From NCBI GenBank assembly GCA_963762605.1, contig CAVXLJ010000010.1, forward strand, positions 1 to 64,000: DNA of 64,000 nt. The letters are read 5' to 3'. A program made the position numbers and the translations under genes. Source of the stretch: CAVSRC01 sp963762605 (GTDB taxonomy: Bacteria; Pseudomonadota; Alphaproteobacteria; Rhizobiales; Kaistiaceae). Positions 1-10,353 of the stretch are shown here, in pieces; within the stretch, counting starts at the first letter, position 1, and every line of letters starts with the position of its first letter. The notes beneath the pieces were generated by a model that was not told the DNA's origin, did no database searches, and saw nothing but the letters and a program-made list of their open reading frames with translations.

Positions 1-824
1 CGACCGCTCGGTCGGCGCCATGCTCTCCGGCGAGGTCGCCAAGCGCTACGGTCTTGCCGGCCTGCCCGAGGACACCATCGCCATCACGCTGAAGGGCACC
101 GGCGGCCAGAGCTTCGGCGCCTGGGTGGCGGCCGGCGTGTCGATGGACCTGATCGGCCAGGCCAACGACTATGTCGGCAAGGGCCTGTCCGGCGGCCGCC
201 TGGTCGTGCGCCCGCCGGACGAGTCCGGCATCGTGCCGGAGGAACTCGATCATCGTCGGCAACACGGTGCTCTATGGCGCCATTTCCGGCGAATGCTACT
301 TCCGCGGCATTGCCGGCGAGCGCTTTGCCGTGCGCAACTCCGGCGCCGTCGCGGTGGTCGAGGGCACCGGCGACCATTGCTGCGAATACATGACCGGAGG
401 CGTCGTCGTCGTGCTCGGCTATACCGGGCGCAATTTCGCCGCCGGCATGTCGGGCGGCATCGCCTATGTGCTCGACGAGGACGGCGCCTTCGAGACCCGC
501 TGCAACATGGCGATGGTCGACCTCGAGCCGATCCCCGAGGAGGAGGACCTTTCCGAGCGCGAGCTGCATCAGATCGGCGACATGGAGACCGGCGGGCTGG
601 TCCACATTCTGAGCGACATGACGCGCAACGACGCCACGCGCCTGCGCACCCTCATCACCCGTCACCGCCAGTTCACGGACTCGAAGCGCGCCGCCGAGAT
701 TCTCGACAACTGGGAGAGCTTTTTGCCGAAATTCCGCAAGGTCATGCCGGTCGAGTATCGCCGGGCTCTCGCCGAGCTCGAGGCGCGCGAACGGGCCGAA
801 CCGCTGCGTCTGGCCGGCGAGTAG
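1..824 (+). CDS. gltB: Glutamate synthase large subunit, C-terminal fragment (frameshifted)
   Basis: This is the C-terminal end of the NADPH-glutamate synthase alpha subunit, the GXGXG beta-helix domain that links the amidotransferase and synthase halves. The 5' part lies outside the window. Reading starts in frame at base 2 (DRSVGAMLSGEVAKRYG). At about 239-246 the frame changes: VVRPPDESGIVPE is in the first frame and NSIIVGNTVLYGAISGECYFRG in the next, so one extra base or two missing bases separate two perfectly conserved halves. The rest runs cleanly to TAG at 822-824. gltD follows 5 bases later. I infer a sequencing indel rather than a dead gene, because no other damage is visible. Confidence 0.9.
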
Positions 825-829
825 AGACC

Positions 830-2248
<1,419 letters not shown>

Positions 2249-2286
2249 GCGTCGCCGACCGTCCCTCCCCCAACAATGGAGCGGCA

Positions 2287-2685
2287 ATGGAAGCCATTCT
2301 GCGGGTATCCGGCAAGAAACTGAACCTGCAGGAAGTGGTTGCGCTGACCCCGGCGAAACCGTATCGGATCGACCGTGCAGGCGAAGATCGTTACACCGTC
2401 AACTGCCTTCACTGGTCGGTCGCCAGCCTGAATGGCAATTCCTTCTCCAAGATGATGGAGCGGGCGTCGGACTGGTTTGCGGACCATCCCGAGCTTTCCA
2501 CACTGAAGAACCGGCAAGACGTTGACGCCATCGATCTGGATATTGGCGTCACGGTCGCCGACGACTTCTTGGCCGCGTCGTACAGCCTCGATCACCGCTT
2601 GGTCGAAGCGGTCACCGCAATTGGCGCCTCAGTGACGCTTTCCGTCTATCGAACCGACGAAGAAGCCGATCGGCCGAATGTCTAG
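2287..2685 (+). CDS. Hypothetical protein, about 132 residues
   Basis: The product is not recognised with confidence. The ATG at 2287 (MEAILRVSGKKLNLQEVV) is preferred over an upstream in-frame codon at 2194 because the earlier one lies inside gltD. The N-terminal pattern of a beta strand, a G-K turn and a helix starting LNLQEV vaguely resembles DUF4279-type immunity-like proteins, but this is a weak impression. A tryptophan pair (HWSV, DWFADHP) and an acidic middle are visible, with no signal peptide or membrane segment. Its stop overlaps the start of the next ORF by 8 bases. It lies wholly between the two copies of the gltD tail. Confidence 0.6.
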   Translation: MEAILRVSGKKLNLQEVVALTPAKPYRIDRAGEDRYTVNCLHWSVASLNGNSFSKMMERASDWFADHPELSTLKNRQDVDAIDLDIGVTVADDFLAASYSLDHRLVEAVTAIGASVTLSVYRTDEEADRPNV

Positions 2686-3277
2686 CGCCGAGGCCGCCAC
2701 CACGCCCAAGACACTCGTCGAGCGTTTCTATGCCGAGATCTGGAATCGCGGCGACGAAGCGGTGGCGCGGGCAATCCTAGCGCCGGATTTCCGCTTTCGC
2801 GGCTCACTCGGCGTCACCGCCGACGACGTCGACGGCTTCCTCGCCTATGTGCGCTCGGTGCGGGCCGCACTCGGCGACTACCGCTGCACCATCGACGACC
2901 TGATCGAAAACGAGGACCGCGCCGCCGCGCGCATGACCTTCACCGGCGTCCATCGCAGCGAACTGCTTGGCGTCGACGACAAGATGAAGCCGATCGAGGG
3001 CTCTGAGTTCTCCATCCCGGCCGATCTCGTGCTGCTCGCCATGGGCTTCCTCGGCCCGGTGCAGGACGGCATGGTCAAGGATTTACAGCTGGATCTCGAC
3101 CAGCGCGGCAATGTGCTCGCCAACGTGATTGATTATCGGTCGAGCAACGACAAGGTGTTCTCCTGCGGCGACATGCGCCGCGGCCAGAGCCTGGTGGTCT
3201 GGGCGATCCGCGAAGGCCGCCAGTGCGCCCATTCGGTCGACAAGTTCCTGATGGGCGAGACGACCCTGCCGAGGTAA
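2678..3277 (+). CDS. Chimeric ORF: SnoaL-like N-terminus joined to GltD tail
   Basis: Residues 1 to about 98 (TLVERFYAEIWNRGDEAVARAIL, then DFRFRGSLG) look like the first two-thirds of a SnoaL/NTF2-like protein, a cone-shaped alpha+beta fold of usually 130-140 residues. From about base 2971 the same frame continues as the last 101 residues of GltD (DDKMKPIEGSEF through FLMGETTLPR). The SnoaL fold therefore lacks its final strands, and the GltD piece lacks the FAD and iron-sulfur parts, so the product is probably non-functional. The open frame across the joint is notable. It could be an in vivo recombination product or an assembly join between two gltD-bearing sequences. Confidence 0.7.
   Translation: MSSAEAATTPKTLVERFYAEIWNRGDEAVARAILAPDFRFRGSLGVTADDVDGFLAYVRSVRAALGDYRCTIDDLIENEDRAAARMTFTGVHRSELLGVDDKMKPIEGSEFSIPADLVLLAMGFLGPVQDGMVKDLQLDLDQRGNVLANVIDYRSSNDKVFSCGDMRRGQSLVVWAIREGRQCAHSVDKFLMGETTLPR
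2971..3277 (+). repeat. Direct repeat copy B (second gltD 3' end)
   Basis: This is the partner of 1942-2248. It encodes GltD-like residues with FSIPADLV where copy A has FEIKADLV; both variants look like normal GltD sequence, so copy B was probably once part of a complete gltD. Copy B ends in TAA where copy A ends in TGA. Confidence 0.9.
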
Positions 3278-3288
3278 ACCCGACCCGG

Positions 3289-3371
3289 CCTCATCCTGAG
3301 GGGGCGCCGCAGGCGCCCCGCGAAGGACGCGGCCCTCATGGATCGAGTTTCGCGCGCTCCTCACCATGAGG
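3289..3371. repeat. Interspersed palindromic (REP-like) element
   Basis: The segment holds CCTCATCCTGAG, a perfect 8-bp hairpin (GGGGCGCC 3301-3308, loop GCA, GGCGCCCC 3312-3319), a GCGAAGGACGCGG core, and a closing CCTCACCATGAGG. This architecture is typical of short interspersed palindromes in Rhizobiales genomes. It sits between convergent genes and could also end transcription from the gltBD side. Confidence 0.55.
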
Positions 3372-3400
3372 ACTCCGATGCGCGTTGGGCCCCCCCCGCC

Positions 3401-4163
3401 TCAATACCACTTCAACAGCCGCACATCGGCGGCGGTGCCGACCAGCGTCTTGAAGGCGTTCACGTCGCTGCCGGCATAGTGGTACGGATAGACGATCTTC
3501 GGCTTGAAATCCTTCACCGCCCGCGCCGCCTGTTCGATGGACATCGTGTAGGGCAGGTTCATCGGCAGGAAGGCGACGTCGATATTCTTCAGCGCCTTCA
3601 TCGCCGGCGTCTCCTCGGTGTCCCCGGCGATGTAGATGCGCTTTCCGCCCGAGCGTCAGAACGTAGCCGTTGTCGTGACGCGCCTCGGGGTGGAACTTCA
3701 TCCGGTCCGCCGTCGTGTTGTAGGCCGGCACCGCCGTCACCGGCCACGCCCTTCACCGTCAGGCTGTCGCCATTGGCGAGGATCTTCGTCTTCGCCTTGA
3801 GGTCGGCGGGCATCTTGTCGGCGACATCCTTGGCAGCGCCACCAGCACCGTATCGGCGCCGGTCACCGCTTCCAGGATCGGGACGTTGAAATGGTCCCGA
3901 TGTTCGTGGGTGACCAGGATCAGGTCCGGCGTCGGCTCAGCCTTGTATTCGGCGGTGATGTCGGCCGGCTTCGGCCCACTCACCGGCGGCGCCGGATCGA
4001 CCAGGATATGGACGCCGTTCCAGGTGATCAGCATCGAGGCGTGGTGGAACGGGTGGATGACGAGATCGCCCTTGTCGGTGGCGATCGTGTCGTCGGCCAA
4101 TGCCGGCCCGGCCATGACGGCAAGCGCAAGCGCAGCGAGCGTTCCGATGAGGGCGTGGTTCAT
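3401..4163 (-). pseudogene. Metallo-beta-lactamase-fold hydrolase (UlaG-like), three frameshifts
   Basis: Joining the frames gives a protein of about 253 residues with a signal peptide (MNHALIGTLAALALAVMAGP, cut after ALA), then HHASMLITWNGVHILVDPA and the metal-binding THEHRDHFN motif typical of UlaG/YtnP-like MBL hydrolases. The C-terminus has VYPYHYAG, another metal ligand region. Indels are needed near 3835, 3740 and 3650; between them the family sequence is intact (LKAKTKILANGDSLTVKG, NGYVLTLG, IAGDTEETPAMKALKN). I chose ATG at 4163 because it begins the signal peptide. It is labelled a pseudogene as read, but sequence error is equally possible. The substrate is unknown and the protein would be exported. 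Confidence 0.75.
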
Positions 4164-4194
4164 GGCGCTGTCCTCCTGTCGAAGGTCTTGCCAG

Positions 4195-5415
4195 CTAGTT
4201 CGCCGGCGGGAACACCCCGGCCGCCGCATCGCTCGCCTTGGGCGGCGCGGCCAGCGCGGCGCGCTGGCGCGGTGGCCAGCTGAAATCGTCGGCCCGGCCC
4301 GGCACGGTGGGCGGCACGACGCCTTGCACGACCAGCTTGTATTGCGGCGTGTCGGTGGCCATTGCCGGGTCCGGATTGTTGGCACCGCCAGCCAGCACGC
4401 GGCTGGCGCCGGGCAGCGGATCGCTGAGCGAGATCACCGGCCCGACCAGGCGCTTGACCCCGTCGGGGCCGATCTCGATCTGGCTGGTCTGGTTGGCGGA
4501 GGCAAAAAGATCGACCGAGCCGGTGCCGATGCCGGTCTGCTTGCGGATGTCGCGCTCGACATAGAAGGCGAGCTTCAGCCGCCCGGCCCGCGTGAAGTTG
4601 ATGCCGTCGCTGGATCTCAGCGCCCGCAACTGGCCGTCGACGTCCGGGCCCGACGAGGTGTAGTTGCCGTTGTCGTCGGTGAAGCCGTTCCAGATGTCGA
4701 TGTAGTGCCCGCCGTCCGCCGTCACCGCCGGCTTGTACAGGCTGTTGAAATAGGTCATGTCGCGCGATGCCGCAGTCGAGCGCATCGGCGGCGCGCTCAC
4801 CCAGAAGAACGGCCGGCCGAAGACCTTGAGCGTGTCGGCCATGCTGGCGATGCGGCCGACATAGGCCTTCTCCCAGGCGTCGGAATGCAGCGCCAGGCGG
4901 TCCTTGCCGTTGCGCAACTGCTGCCGGTCATTGGCGCCGATGACCACGACCACCACGTCGGGCTTGATCTCGTTGAGAATGGCGAGGAGCTGCTTGTTCC
5001 AGTCGTAGTAGTCGTCGCGCACCAGGCCGGAGGAGGTGTTCGACTTGTCGATGACGGCAATCTTCGGCTCGTCGGCAAAGGTCTGGTCGAGGCCCCAGGC
5101 AAGTCCGCCCGCGACGAAATCGCCGACCACCAGGATCTTGCGCGCCTTTGCGTCCTTTGGCGTCACCTGCACGACCGCGACTGGCGGCTCGCTCGGCTGG
5201 CTCGATCGCGGCGGTGCCGGCGCCTGCTGGCGCTGCTGCGCCGGCGGGCGCACCGGGCGCGGACCGAACAGGAAATCGAAAAAGCCGCCCGGCCCGGAGG
5301 GCGGCGGCGGCCCGCCGATCAGGCCCGGTGGCTGCTGTGCGAATGCCGCATCGAAGGGCGCGGCCAGCAGCAGCGCCACGATGAGGGCAGCCAATGAGGT
5401 CAGCAGACGGCGCAC
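4195..5415 (-). CDS. DUF459 SGNH-fold periplasmic protein
   Basis: A 406-residue exported protein starting at GTG 5415: signal peptide MRRLLTSLAALIVALLLAAP, a proline/glutamine-rich linker (residues 27-75), then a DUF459 domain of the SGNH/GDSL hydrolase superfamily. KILVVGDFVAGGLAWGL is block I, SNTSSGLVRDDYYDW follows, VVVVIGANDRQQ is block III, and DGINFTRAGRLKLAFYVERDI is block V. In block I the nucleophile position reads GDF rather than GDS, and the block V histidine is replaced by Asn (DGIN), so hydrolysis is doubtful. DUF459 proteins are common in Rhizobiales envelopes, and a link to peptidoglycan or polysaccharide acylation is only inferred. A lytic transglycosylase gene lies upstream on the same strand. 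Confidence 0.88.
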   Translation of the reverse strand: MRRLLTSLAALIVALLLAAPFDAAFAQQPPGLIGGPPPPSGPGGFFDFLFGPRPVRPPAQQRQQAPAPPRSSQPSEPPVAVVQVTPKDAKARKILVVGDFVAGGLAWGLDQTFADEPKIAVIDKSNTSSGLVRDDYYDWNKQLLAILNEIKPDVVVVVIGANDRQQLRNGKDRLALHSDAWEKAYVGRIASMADTLKVFGRPFFWVSAPPMRSTAASRDMTYFNSLYKPAVTADGGHYIDIWNGFTDDNGNYTSSGPDVDGQLRALRSSDGINFTRAGRLKLAFYVERDIRKQTGIGTGSVDLFASANQTSQIEIGPDGVKRLVGPVISLSDPLPGASRVLAGGANNPDPAMATDTPQYKLVVQGVVPPTVPGRADDFSWPPRQRAALAAPPKASDAAAGVFPPAN

Positions 5416-5507
5416 GTGTCTCTTGAATCCGATCCTGAAGACGCTTCGCGTTCAGGCTCGCCTTCCATTGCGTCAATTGCGCGGCAGGAGCCGCTTGGGC
5501 ACCTATC

Positions 5508-6743
5508 CTACTTGGACGCTTCCAGACGCTGCAACAGGGCACGGCTCTCCACGCCGTCCGGCGTCAGGCCGAGCGAGCGCTGATAGTCGCGGATCGCCGC
5601 ATGGCTGCCGCTGCCGATATCGCCGTCGATATCGCCATCGTAGAAGCCGTGCATGGTGAGCAGCAATTGCAGCTTCTTGCTTTCCTCCAGCGTGAACGGC
5701 TTCTCGTGCGCCGGCCAGTCGGCCACGAAAGGCCCGTCGCCGCGCAACCGGTCGGCCAGGTGGCCGACGGCCAGGGCGTAGAAATTCGAGGCGTTGTAGC
5801 GCTTGAGCACCCGGAAATTGTTGAGCAACAGGAACACCGGCCCGTCCGTGCCGTTGGGCAGCCACAGGCTGGCTCTGTCGCCCGGGCGCGGAAAGGCTCC
5901 GCCGCTGGCGCGCTTGACGCCGAGCTTCGCCCATGACCCCAGCGACCGCTCGCTGGTCCGCTTGGTGTTGAAGCCGCGCGGCAGCTTGACCTCGTAGCCC
6001 CAGGTCTTGCCCGCCTGCCAGCCGGCCCGCTTCAGGTAGTTGGCGGTGGAAGCCAGTGCGTCGGGCACCGAGGTCCAGATATTGCGCTGGCCATCGCCGT
6101 CGAGATCGACGGCATAGGCCTCGAACGTGGTGGGGATGAACTGGGTCTGCCCCATGGCCCCGGCCCACGAACCGCTCATCGCGGTCGCACTGATGTCGCC
6201 GCGCTGGACAATCTTGAGGGCGGCGACGAGCTGCTTGCGCCCGTATTTCGCCAGCCGGCCGCCCGACCAGGCGAGGGTTGCCAGCGAACGGATGGTGTTC
6301 TTGACCAGCTTCGGATTGCTGAGCACCGCGCCATAATGGCTCTCGATGCCCCATATGGCGGCAACGATGTAGCGATCGACCCCGTAGCGCTGCTCGATGC
6401 GATCGAGCAGCGCCGCATGTTTCGCGATCGCCGCCTTGCCCTCGCTGAGCCGTTCGTCCGAAACCATCTGGTCGAGATAGTTCCAGATCTTCATGTTGAA
6501 TTCGGCCTGGCTGCCGGCCCGCTTCAACACGTCCGGATCGGGCACGAAGCCGCCGAGCGCCCGGTCATAGGTCTGCCACTTGATGCCGGCGGACCTGGCC
6601 GTCGGCCAGAAGCTCTTGACCCAACCTGCAGGTGTCTGGCGAGCCGCTGCCGGCCCAATCAAGAGAAGAACCAAAGCCGCCGCGGCGACGACAAAAGCCG
6701 CGGAGACCGCGGCTTTCGATGCCATGCCGGTGAGGAAGCGCAT
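5508..6743 (-). CDS. Lytic murein transglycosylase, MltB type, with peptidoglycan-binding domain
   Basis: A 411-residue periplasmic enzyme that cleaves the glycan strand of peptidoglycan to 1,6-anhydromuropeptides. Residues 1-34 form a signal peptide ending GPAAARQ. The SLT_2/MltB catalytic domain spans about 40-330; the catalytic glutamate is in IWGIESHYGAVLSN, and GAMGQTQFIPTTF and DGDGQRNIW are family hallmarks. The C-terminal 60 residues (HGFYDGDIDGDIGSGSHAAI) form a PG_binding_1 domain. The DUF459 gene begins 92 bases downstream on the same strand, so co-transcription is possible. Confidence 0.93.
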   Translation of the reverse strand: MRFLTGMASKAAVSAAFVVAAAALVLLLIGPAAARQTPAGWVKSFWPTARSAGIKWQTYDRALGGFVPDPDVLKRAGSQAEFNMKIWNYLDQMVSDERLSEGKAAIAKHAALLDRIEQRYGVDRYIVAAIWGIESHYGAVLSNPKLVKNTIRSLATLAWSGGRLAKYGRKQLVAALKIVQRGDISATAMSGSWAGAMGQTQFIPTTFEAYAVDLDGDGQRNIWTSVPDALASTANYLKRAGWQAGKTWGYEVKLPRGFNTKRTSERSLGSWAKLGVKRASGGAFPRPGDRASLWLPNGTDGPVFLLLNNFRVLKRYNASNFYALAVGHLADRLRGDGPFVADWPAHEKPFTLEESKKLQLLLTMHGFYDGDIDGDIGSGSHAAIRDYQRSLGLTPDGVESRALLQRLEASK

Positions 6744-6855
6744 GCCGCTCTCGTCCCTGCTCCTACCCCCGTCCCGTCCCTGCGTCCCCGATTCGGGTCA
6801 AACATTAACATTGCCGCGGGGGGCGGCCGCAAGGCCGGGCCGTCCGGCTCCGGCG

Positions 6856-7848
6856 TCAGTCCCGCCGGTTGCGCTGCTCCAGCGCACTCTCCCAGGCCAG
6901 AGCGTGGCGGACGATTTCGGCAAGGTCGTCATGCTGCGGAGCCCAGCCGAACGCCTTGATGATGCGCTCCGGCGAGGCGACGATGATCGCCGGATCGCCA
7001 GGGCGCCGGGGCCCGAGGACGACGGGAAAATCGCGCCCGGACACCGCCTTGACCGTGTCGATCACCTCGAGCACCGAATAGCCGTGGCCGTAGCCGCAAT
7101 TGGCGATGAGGCTGTCGCCGCCGGCGCGCAGGTGCCTGAGCGCCGCGGCATGCGCGTCGACCAGGTCGCTGACGTGGATGTAGTCGCGGACGCAGGTGCC
7201 GTCGGGCGTCGGATAGTCGGTGCCGTAGACGGTGATCTCACCGCGTTTTCCCAGCGCCGTCTCGCAGGCAACCTTGATGAGATGGGTGGCGGCCTTGGTC
7301 GACTGGCCGGTGCGCCCGGCCGGATCGGCGCCGGCAACATTGAAATAGCGCAGCGCCACATAGCGCAGGTCATGGGCGGCCGCGGCATCGGCGAGCATCA
7401 TTTCGCTCATCATCTTGGAGCGGCCATAGGGCGATTCGGGACTGAGCCGCGCGTCTTCGCCGACCGGCGTGACCGCCGGCGTGCCATAGACCGCCGCCGT
7501 CGACGAAAAGATGAAGCGCTTCACGCCGCCGGCCACCGCCGCCGCGATCAGCGCCCGCGTCTTCACCGTATTGTTGAGGTAGTAGCCGAGCGGATCGGCA
7601 ACCGATTCCGGCACGACGATGGAGGCGGCGAAATGGATGATCGCCTCAACGTCATGCTCGCTGATGAGACGGCCGACCAGAGCCTCGTCGCCGCTGTCGC
7701 CTTCGACCAGCTGCGCCTCCGGCGCGATCGCCCAGTCGAAGCCGGTCGACAGGTTGTCGAGGACAACCACCTTCTCCCCGGCATCGGTGAGATGCCAGAC
7801 CATGTGGCTGCCGATATAGCCGGCTCCGCCGGTGATCAAAATGCTCAT
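6856..7848 (-). CDS. galE: UDP-glucose 4-epimerase
   Basis: This NAD-dependent cytosolic SDR epimerase (330 residues) interconverts UDP-glucose and UDP-galactose for surface polysaccharides. The N-terminus holds the Rossmann motif GGAGYIGSHMVWHL. The active site has SSTAAVYG and the YxxxK pair in SPYGRSKMM, followed by LRYFNVAGADPAGRTGQ typical of GalE. Length matches the family. It is divergent from galU across 113 bases; both enzymes act on UDP-glucose, so shared control is plausible although no operator is evident. Confidence 0.95.
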   Translation of the reverse strand: MSILITGGAGYIGSHMVWHLTDAGEKVVVLDNLSTGFDWAIAPEAQLVEGDSGDEALVGRLISEHDVEAIIHFAASIVVPESVADPLGYYLNNTVKTRALIAAAVAGGVKRFIFSSTAAVYGTPAVTPVGEDARLSPESPYGRSKMMSEMMLADAAAAHDLRYVALRYFNVAGADPAGRTGQSTKAATHLIKVACETALGKRGEITVYGTDYPTPDGTCVRDYIHVSDLVDAHAAALRHLRAGGDSLIANCGYGHGYSVLEVIDTVKAVSGRDFPVVLGPRRPGDPAIIVASPERIIKAFGWAPQHDDLAEIVRHALAWESALEQRNRRD

Positions 7849-7961
7849 GGGTAGTACTTTGCCTTTTCAGCCCGTTCCCCGGTACCATAAGGACCGTGTA
7901 TTGACATCATGTAACGCTCGCCCGGCCCACATTTTCCGCCGTTCCGGCAGAAGAAGGATGC

Positions 7962-8840
7962 ATGACCGCCCCCCTCCGTAAAGCCGTCTTCCCCGTCGCC
8001 GGACTTGGCACCCGGTTCCTGCCCGCCACCAAGGCGATGCCCAAGGAGATGCTGACCCTGGTCGACCGGCCGCTCATCCAATACGTGGTCGACGAAGCGC
8101 GCGCAGCCGGAATCGAGCAGTTCATCCTGGTCACCGGCAGCAACAAGAGCGTCCTCGAGGATCATTTCGACAGCCAGTTCGAGCTGGAGGAGACGCTCAA
8201 GGCACGCGGCAAGACCGAGGCGCTGGAAGAACTCGCCAGTTTCATGCCCGAGGCCGGCGAGGTGAGTTCCATCCGCCAGCAGAAGCCGCTCGGCCTCGGC
8301 CATGCGGTGTGGTGCGCCCGCCACCTGGTCGGCGACGAGCCCTTCGCGGTGGTGCTTCCCGACATGATCATGCAGGGCGAGCCCGGCTGCCTCGCGCAAA
8401 TGATGGCGGTCTACAACGAGACCGGCGGCAATGTGATCGCGGTCAGCGAGTGCGACCCCGCCAAGACCGCCAGCTACGGCATCGTCGGCGTCGGCGAGCC
8501 GGTCGGGAACGATGCATTTCGCCTGACCGGCATGGTGGAGAAGCCGGCGCCGAAGGATGCGCCCTCCAACCTCTACATCAGCGGCCGCTACATCCTGCAG
8601 CCGCAGATCTTCGACCTGCTGGCCCGCCACAAGCGCGGCGCCGGCAACGAGATCCAGCTCACCGACGCGATGCTGACGCTGGCCGAGACGCAAGCCTTTT
8701 ATGGCTGCCGCTTCCGCGGCCGCACCCATGATTGCGGCGCCAAGCTCGGCTTCCTCGTCGCCAATGTCGCTTATGCCCTTGAGCGCAAGGACCTCGCCGA
8801 CGATCTCAAGAGGGAACTCCGCGCCCTCCTCGACAGGTGA
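7962..8840 (+). CDS. galU: UTP-glucose-1-phosphate uridylyltransferase
   Basis: Makes UDP-glucose from UTP and glucose 1-phosphate. The 292-residue protein begins MTAPLRKAVFPVAGLGTRFL, containing the nucleotidyltransferase GxGTRF loop, followed by KAMPKEML with the catalytic lysine, then VTGSNKS, LPDMIM (Mg site) and TGMVEKPAP. Length is normal for bacterial GalU. ATG 7962 is preceded by AGAAGGA at a good spacing. It is divergent from galE and converges with the outer-membrane barrel gene, whose end is 18 bases away. Confidence 0.96.
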   Translation: MTAPLRKAVFPVAGLGTRFLPATKAMPKEMLTLVDRPLIQYVVDEARAAGIEQFILVTGSNKSVLEDHFDSQFELEETLKARGKTEALEELASFMPEAGEVSSIRQQKPLGLGHAVWCARHLVGDEPFAVVLPDMIMQGEPGCLAQMMAVYNETGGNVIAVSECDPAKTASYGIVGVGEPVGNDAFRLTGMVEKPAPKDAPSNLYISGRYILQPQIFDLLARHKRGAGNEIQLTDAMLTLAETQAFYGCRFRGRTHDCGAKLGFLVANVAYALERKDLADDLKRELRALLDR

Positions 8841-8858
8841 TGGACGGCTGCCGCCCGG

Positions 8859-10196
8859 CTACTTCTGCAGACGGAGTTCGATCTTCAGCGAATCCGACTG
8901 GTAGGTGTTGCCGGCGGCCGTGCTTATCGCCCATTCGTGAGCGTAGCCGCCGGTCAGCCAGGTACGGCGGTTGAGCTTCCAGGTTGCACCGACGCCCGCC
9001 TTGAGGGTGGTATCGACCCGCCCGGTGCCCTGAAACGTCTCGTGGGTGACGTCGCCGGTCCAGTCGACGGTCGCATTCGGCCTCCACGCATAGGCCATGT
9101 CCACCGAGCCGGTATAGGCGACCGATCCCGACGACGCAGCGTCGGTGCCCGGATTGAACGCGGTCGAACCGGCAAACGTGACGGTGTACAGCCGCGTCGG
9201 CGACCAGACGAGCGAGCCGTCGACGGTGAGCGCGCTGAACGAGGCCAGTGCGGGATCGTCCAGAGACTGGATGCCATAGCCGAGCGCCAACTCGCCGGTG
9301 AGCACCGGGCCGCGATCGAAGGCGACACCGGCCCGACCGATGGCCGTGAGGCTGGAACGCTTCAAACCGTTATTGTCCGTGGTCCTGTCATATAGGCGGC
9401 GCGACAGCTCGCCCTCGACAAAGGGCGTGACGCCGAGCGGCGATTCGTAGCCGAGCCGCAGCCGGCCGCCGAAAGCGGTGTTGTTGCGATAGCCCTGATC
9501 GACGACGGCGCCGCCGGAGGTGCCGTTCTCATAGATCGAGTGGTCCGCCTTGCCCTCGGCCGTGAAGACCGCGCGGCCGAAGCGGCCGTTGAGCGCCGCC
9601 GACCCGGAGAAGTCATGAACGCCGGGCCGGTTGTCGACGCCGGCCGGGAAATTCGGATCGGAGATGCTCTGCTGGGCGTAGCTGTAACTGCCGGCAAGAT
9701 CGACGGTCCAGTCGGGCTTGAGATCGATGCGGCCCGTGGCATCGACCGAGCCCGACGGCGAGCCGGGCGTGCCGCCGGCGAAATCCTTGGCGTAGGAGCC
9801 GCGCAGCGTCAGCGTCGCCGCGTGCCGCGCCCAGTCCGACTGCAGCTTGAGTTCGGGCGTCACGGTGAGTGTATCGGCCGGCCCGCTGCCCGAGTCGTTG
9901 GTGGCATGCTCGAAGCTCGTGGTCAGCGACGGATAGAGAATGAAGCTGCCGGCGCGGATGCCCAGCGCCGCGAACGGATCGTCCTCCGTCGTCCTGGTGT
10001 GGCGGATGGTGCCGGTCACCGTCGGGTCGAGCGGGTCCGGTTCAGGGGCCCTGGCCTGCGGCAGTTGCCGCTGGACGCGCCCGCTGTCGGCGGTGCCGTC
10101 CGGCGCAGTCGCCGCATCCTGAGCCCACGCGCTCCCGCACGCCGCGGCCGCGGCGGCGACTGCGACGACCATGAGCGAAGGAAGGCGGAAACCCAT
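8859..10196 (-). CDS. Outer-membrane beta-barrel protein (function unknown)
   Basis: A 445-residue protein with a signal peptide (LMVVAVAAAAAACGSAWAQ), a short acidic/proline linker, and then many alternating amphipathic strands rich in Gly, Asp, Thr and aromatic residues (TGRIDLKPDWTVDLAGSYSY, GRLRLGYESPLGVTPFVEGE). It ends in SDSLKIELRLQK; a terminal barrel strand recognised by BamA often ends in Phe or Trp, so the Lys end is slightly atypical. It resembles the outer-membrane beta-barrel or porin-like proteins annotated in rhizobia, with possible roles in polysaccharide export given galU and a KdsD-like gene on either side. That role is inference. Confidence 0.75.
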   Translation of the reverse strand: MGFRLPSLMVVAVAAAAAACGSAWAQDAATAPDGTADSGRVQRQLPQARAPEPDPLDPTVTGTIRHTRTTEDDPFAALGIRAGSFILYPSLTTSFEHATNDSGSGPADTLTVTPELKLQSDWARHAATLTLRGSYAKDFAGGTPGSPSGSVDATGRIDLKPDWTVDLAGSYSYAQQSISDPNFPAGVDNRPGVHDFSGSAALNGRFGRAVFTAEGKADHSIYENGTSGGAVVDQGYRNNTAFGGRLRLGYESPLGVTPFVEGELSRRLYDRTTDNNGLKRSSLTAIGRAGVAFDRGPVLTGELALGYGIQSLDDPALASFSALTVDGSLVWSPTRLYTVTFAGSTAFNPGTDAASSGSVAYTGSVDMAYAWRPNATVDWTGDVTHETFQGTGRVDTTLKAGVGATWKLNRRTWLTGGYAHEWAISTAAGNTYQSDSLKIELRLQK

Positions 10197-10220
10197 TGTC
10201 TGGCCGGTGCTGCGTGACCG

Positions 10221-10239
10221 CTGGAAAGTGCGTTTCCAG
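10221..10239. promoter_or_regulatory. Inverted repeat upstream of the barrel gene
   Basis: Perfect 7-bp arms CTGGAAA (10221-10227) and TTTCCAG (10233-10239) around GTGCG, 25 bases from the barrel gene start. The region between this gene and the divergent isomerase gene is only 157 bases, so this could be an operator or a 5' UTR hairpin. No protein partner is identified. Confidence 0.35.
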
Positions 10240-10353
10240 AAGGTAAAGATTGTTGGTTAACGCAAGGTTGCGCCGGGCGAACGGCCACCGGAGTTCCGGC
10301 CCCGGTGGAAACCTGCTAGACCGGCGCCACAGGGAGAAAACCGGGGTCCGCAC

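Noticed and set aside
6580..7854. Long plus-strand ORF across the end of mltB and galE
   Set aside because: Reads antisense to galE, which has complete active-site motifs; no ribosome site or family signal.
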